DNA of 6,265 nt from positions 1-6,265 of the forward strand of contig CAMFIX010000188.1 of the NCBI GenBank assembly GCA_945952425.1. Reading direction: 5' to 3'. This DNA is from an uncultured Pseudorhodobacter sp. GTDB taxonomy: Bacteria > Pseudomonadota > Alphaproteobacteria > Rhodobacterales > Rhodobacteraceae. The notes below the pieces were generated by a model. That model ran no database searches. It worked only from the letters and a program-made list of their open reading frames with translations, and was not told where the DNA came from. The position numbers were made by a program, and so were the translations under genes. Positions 5,451 to 6,265 of the stretch are shown in pieces (position 1 is the first letter of the stretch; each line of letters begins with the position of its first letter).

Positions 5451-5624
5451 TTCGCAAGGCTGGTTTCCGGGCTTGCGGAAGAGGGCTTTGCGGGCCCCGG
5501 CGCGACACCTTCCCAGGCTCCTCCCAGTGGTCTTGTCGCGCCTTCTACCGTCACCGTTGCGGGGGCAGCTCTGGCTTCGCACCAGCTTCCCAATTCTCCA
5601 CCGTCGCCGATGGCACCTTGCAAG
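5451..5624 (-). promoter_or_regulatory. cobalamin (B12) riboswitch upstream of gbcAB
   Basis: The RNA read from the - strand carries the conserved blocks of the cobalamin aptamer in the correct order. These are GGGAAGC (5591-5585), GGTGC (5583-5579), GCCCCCGCAACGGTGA (5566-5551), the B12 box AGACCACTGGG (5533-5523), GGGAAGG (5514-5508) and a closing GCCCGGAAACCAGCC (5473-5459). The ends pair as an outer P1 stem of about 8 bp, TTGCAAGG (5623-5616) with CCTTGCGA (5459-5452). One position in the CCCGCAACTGTGA block differs from consensus (G for T). Such RNAs usually switch off downstream genes when adenosyl- or hydroxocobalamin is bound. The next gene on this strand is gbcA, about 117 nt below, with no convincing gene between. 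Confidence 0.9.
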
Positions 5625-5645
5625 CGGCAGCACATCACGGCGCCG

Positions 5646-5673
5646 GATGTCGCGACAGTCCATTTCCGACATC
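5646..5673. repeat. inverted repeat upstream of the riboswitch
   Basis: GATGTCG (5646-5652) and CGACATC (5667-5673) form a 7-bp inverted repeat with a 14-bp spacer. The left arm overlaps a separate 10-bp palindrome, TGTCGCGACA (5649-5658). The region should hold the promoter of the riboswitch-gbcAB transcript, but I find no convincing -35/-10 pair in it. These dyads are candidate protein-binding sites, or chance in GC-rich DNA. Confidence 0.25.
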
Positions 5674-5683
5674 GCCGGGCGCG

Positions 5684-5703
5684 AAAGGGACATCTGTCCC
5701 TTT
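5684..5703 (-). terminator. hairpin terminator downstream of the unknown gene
   Basis: AAAGGGACA (5684-5692) and TGTCCCTTT (5695-5703) are a perfect 9-bp inverted repeat separated by 2 bp, giving in practice an 8-bp stem with a 4-nt loop. It lies about 36 bp past the stop at 5739 and ends in only three T's on either strand, so it could work both ways but weakly. It separates the unknown gene from the gbcAB control region. An operator for the gbcAB promoter is the alternative reading. Confidence 0.5.
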
Positions 5704-5738
5704 GCCCCGGCGGGCTGCCCGAAAATCAGGCAGAAGGC

Positions 5739-6265
5739 TCAGCTGCGCAGCGACAGCCAGAGCTTGACGTTCTCGGAAATCGGCAGGCCCGGTCCGTTCA
5801 CCCCATCCGCCGTGCGCGTGTCGGCGGCATAGCGCTTCAAGACCTCGGTCACCGCGGGGCCCGGAAGGTCGGCGAGGCTCATGAGCAGAAGCGTCGTGTC
5901 GTTGCCGTCCTTGGTGGCGGCGATCTTGTCGGCCAGGGCCTCCAGCGCGCCGGGTTCGTCCAGGCTGGCGAGGTAAAGGTAGTAATCCCAGGTCTCGGCA
6001 TCGCGGCGGGGCGAGGCGAAGGACCAGTCGATGCCGACCCGGCCCTTCAACGCATCGCGGATGTCGATGCCGGTATAACGCAAGCCCAGGAAATAGTTGA
6101 AAGAAATGTCGCCCTGATAGGGCATCCGCAGATAGGCCTCTTCGATGCGGGCTTTCTGGGCGGGGTCCAGCATGCGCGCGTAAGCCGCCCCCGCGTTGCA
6201 GAAGAGGCCGAAGACCTGCAGATCGGCCCCGGGCGTCAGCCCCCGGGCGACCCCGCCCAACCCCG
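5739..6265 (-). CDS. hypothetical protein, C-terminal part
   Basis: I do not recognise this protein. The frame is open from the window edge to a TGA at 5741-5739, with over 170 codons and G/C-ending codons throughout, as in its neighbours, so it is probably a real gene whose N-terminus lies beyond the window. The visible part looks like a soluble, mainly helical protein. It contains amphipathic stretches such as LDPAQKARIEEAYLRM, an aromatic segment GDISFNYFLGLRYTG, and a Leu/Ala-rich part near the C-terminus. No membrane segment or known catalytic motif is visible. A TTG at 6260 is only an in-frame possible start; there is no evidence for it. The hairpin at 5684-5703 probably ends its transcript, making it a unit separate from gbcAB. 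Confidence 0.65.
   Translation of the reverse strand, partial: GLGGVARGLTPGADLQVFGLFCNAGAAYARMLDPAQKARIEEAYLRMPYQGDISFNYFLGLRYTGIDIRDALKGRVGIDWSFASPRRDAETWDYYLYLASLDEPGALEALADKIAATKDGNDTTLLLMSLADLPGPAVTEVLKRYAADTRTADGVNGPGLPISENVKLWLSLRS

Noticed and set aside
4102..5508. gbcA starting at the ATG at 5508
   Set aside because: It would lie inside the conserved cobalamin aptamer and add 58 Arg/Pro-rich residues unlike GbcA. A well-placed GAGG supports 5334.
5616..5624. TTGCAA at the start of the riboswitch as a -35 promoter box
   Set aside because: The same bases form the 5' arm of the aptamer P1 stem, and no good -10 lies 16-18 bp downstream.
1..6265. CRISPR repeat-spacer array or tracrRNA inside the window
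   Set aside because: No regularly spaced direct repeats of 30-40 bp are visible, and the only non-coding stretch beside cas9 is 72 bp. If an array exists it must be upstream of the window or elsewhere.

Overview
The window looks like chromosomal DNA of a high-GC alphaproteobacterium, most likely a Rhodobacterales/Paracoccus-type organism. This rests on very strong G/C third-position codon use, a type II-C style Cas9/Cas1 pair, and GbcA/GbcB proteins close in sequence to glycine betaine demethylases. The genus is an inference; nothing in the window proves it.

Layout. (1) Positions 1-1342, + strand: the C-terminal third of a type II-C Cas9 (RuvC-III motif to stop), then a cas1 gene that stops after about 97 recognisable residues. 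The rest of cas1, cas2 and any repeat array on this side are absent. (2) Positions 1339-2353, - strand: azlC-azlD, a two-gene branched-chain amino acid exporter operon. Its last stop codon overlaps the stop of the cas1 fragment. (3) Positions 2354-2413: a compact divergent control region with two mirror-image 22-bp dyads and promoter-like hexamers that would give near-leaderless transcripts both ways. (4) Positions 2414-3112, + strand: an ABATE/CGNR zinc-finger regulator, probably controlling azlCD, with an unusual long C-terminal tail. (5) Positions 3004-5334, - strand: gbcA-gbcB, a Rieske oxygenase and its flavin/ferredoxin reductase for glycine betaine N-demethylation, ending in a clear intrinsic terminator. 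(6) Positions 5451-5624, - strand: a well-formed cobalamin (B12) riboswitch upstream of gbcA, with no other gene between. (7) Positions 5684-6265: a terminator hairpin and the C-terminal part of an unrecognised - strand gene that runs off the window.

How it fits together. The CRISPR locus appears to have lost its adaptation module by a deletion or rearrangement that joined mid-cas1 to the 3' side of azlCD. The CGNR regulator and azlCD look like a self-contained regulator-exporter unit. The most unexpected feature is the coupling of betaine demethylation to a B12-sensing RNA. It suggests that the cell opens an oxygen-dependent, corrinoid-independent route for betaine use when cobalamin is scarce, or otherwise ties betaine-derived methyl or one-carbon flow to B12 status.
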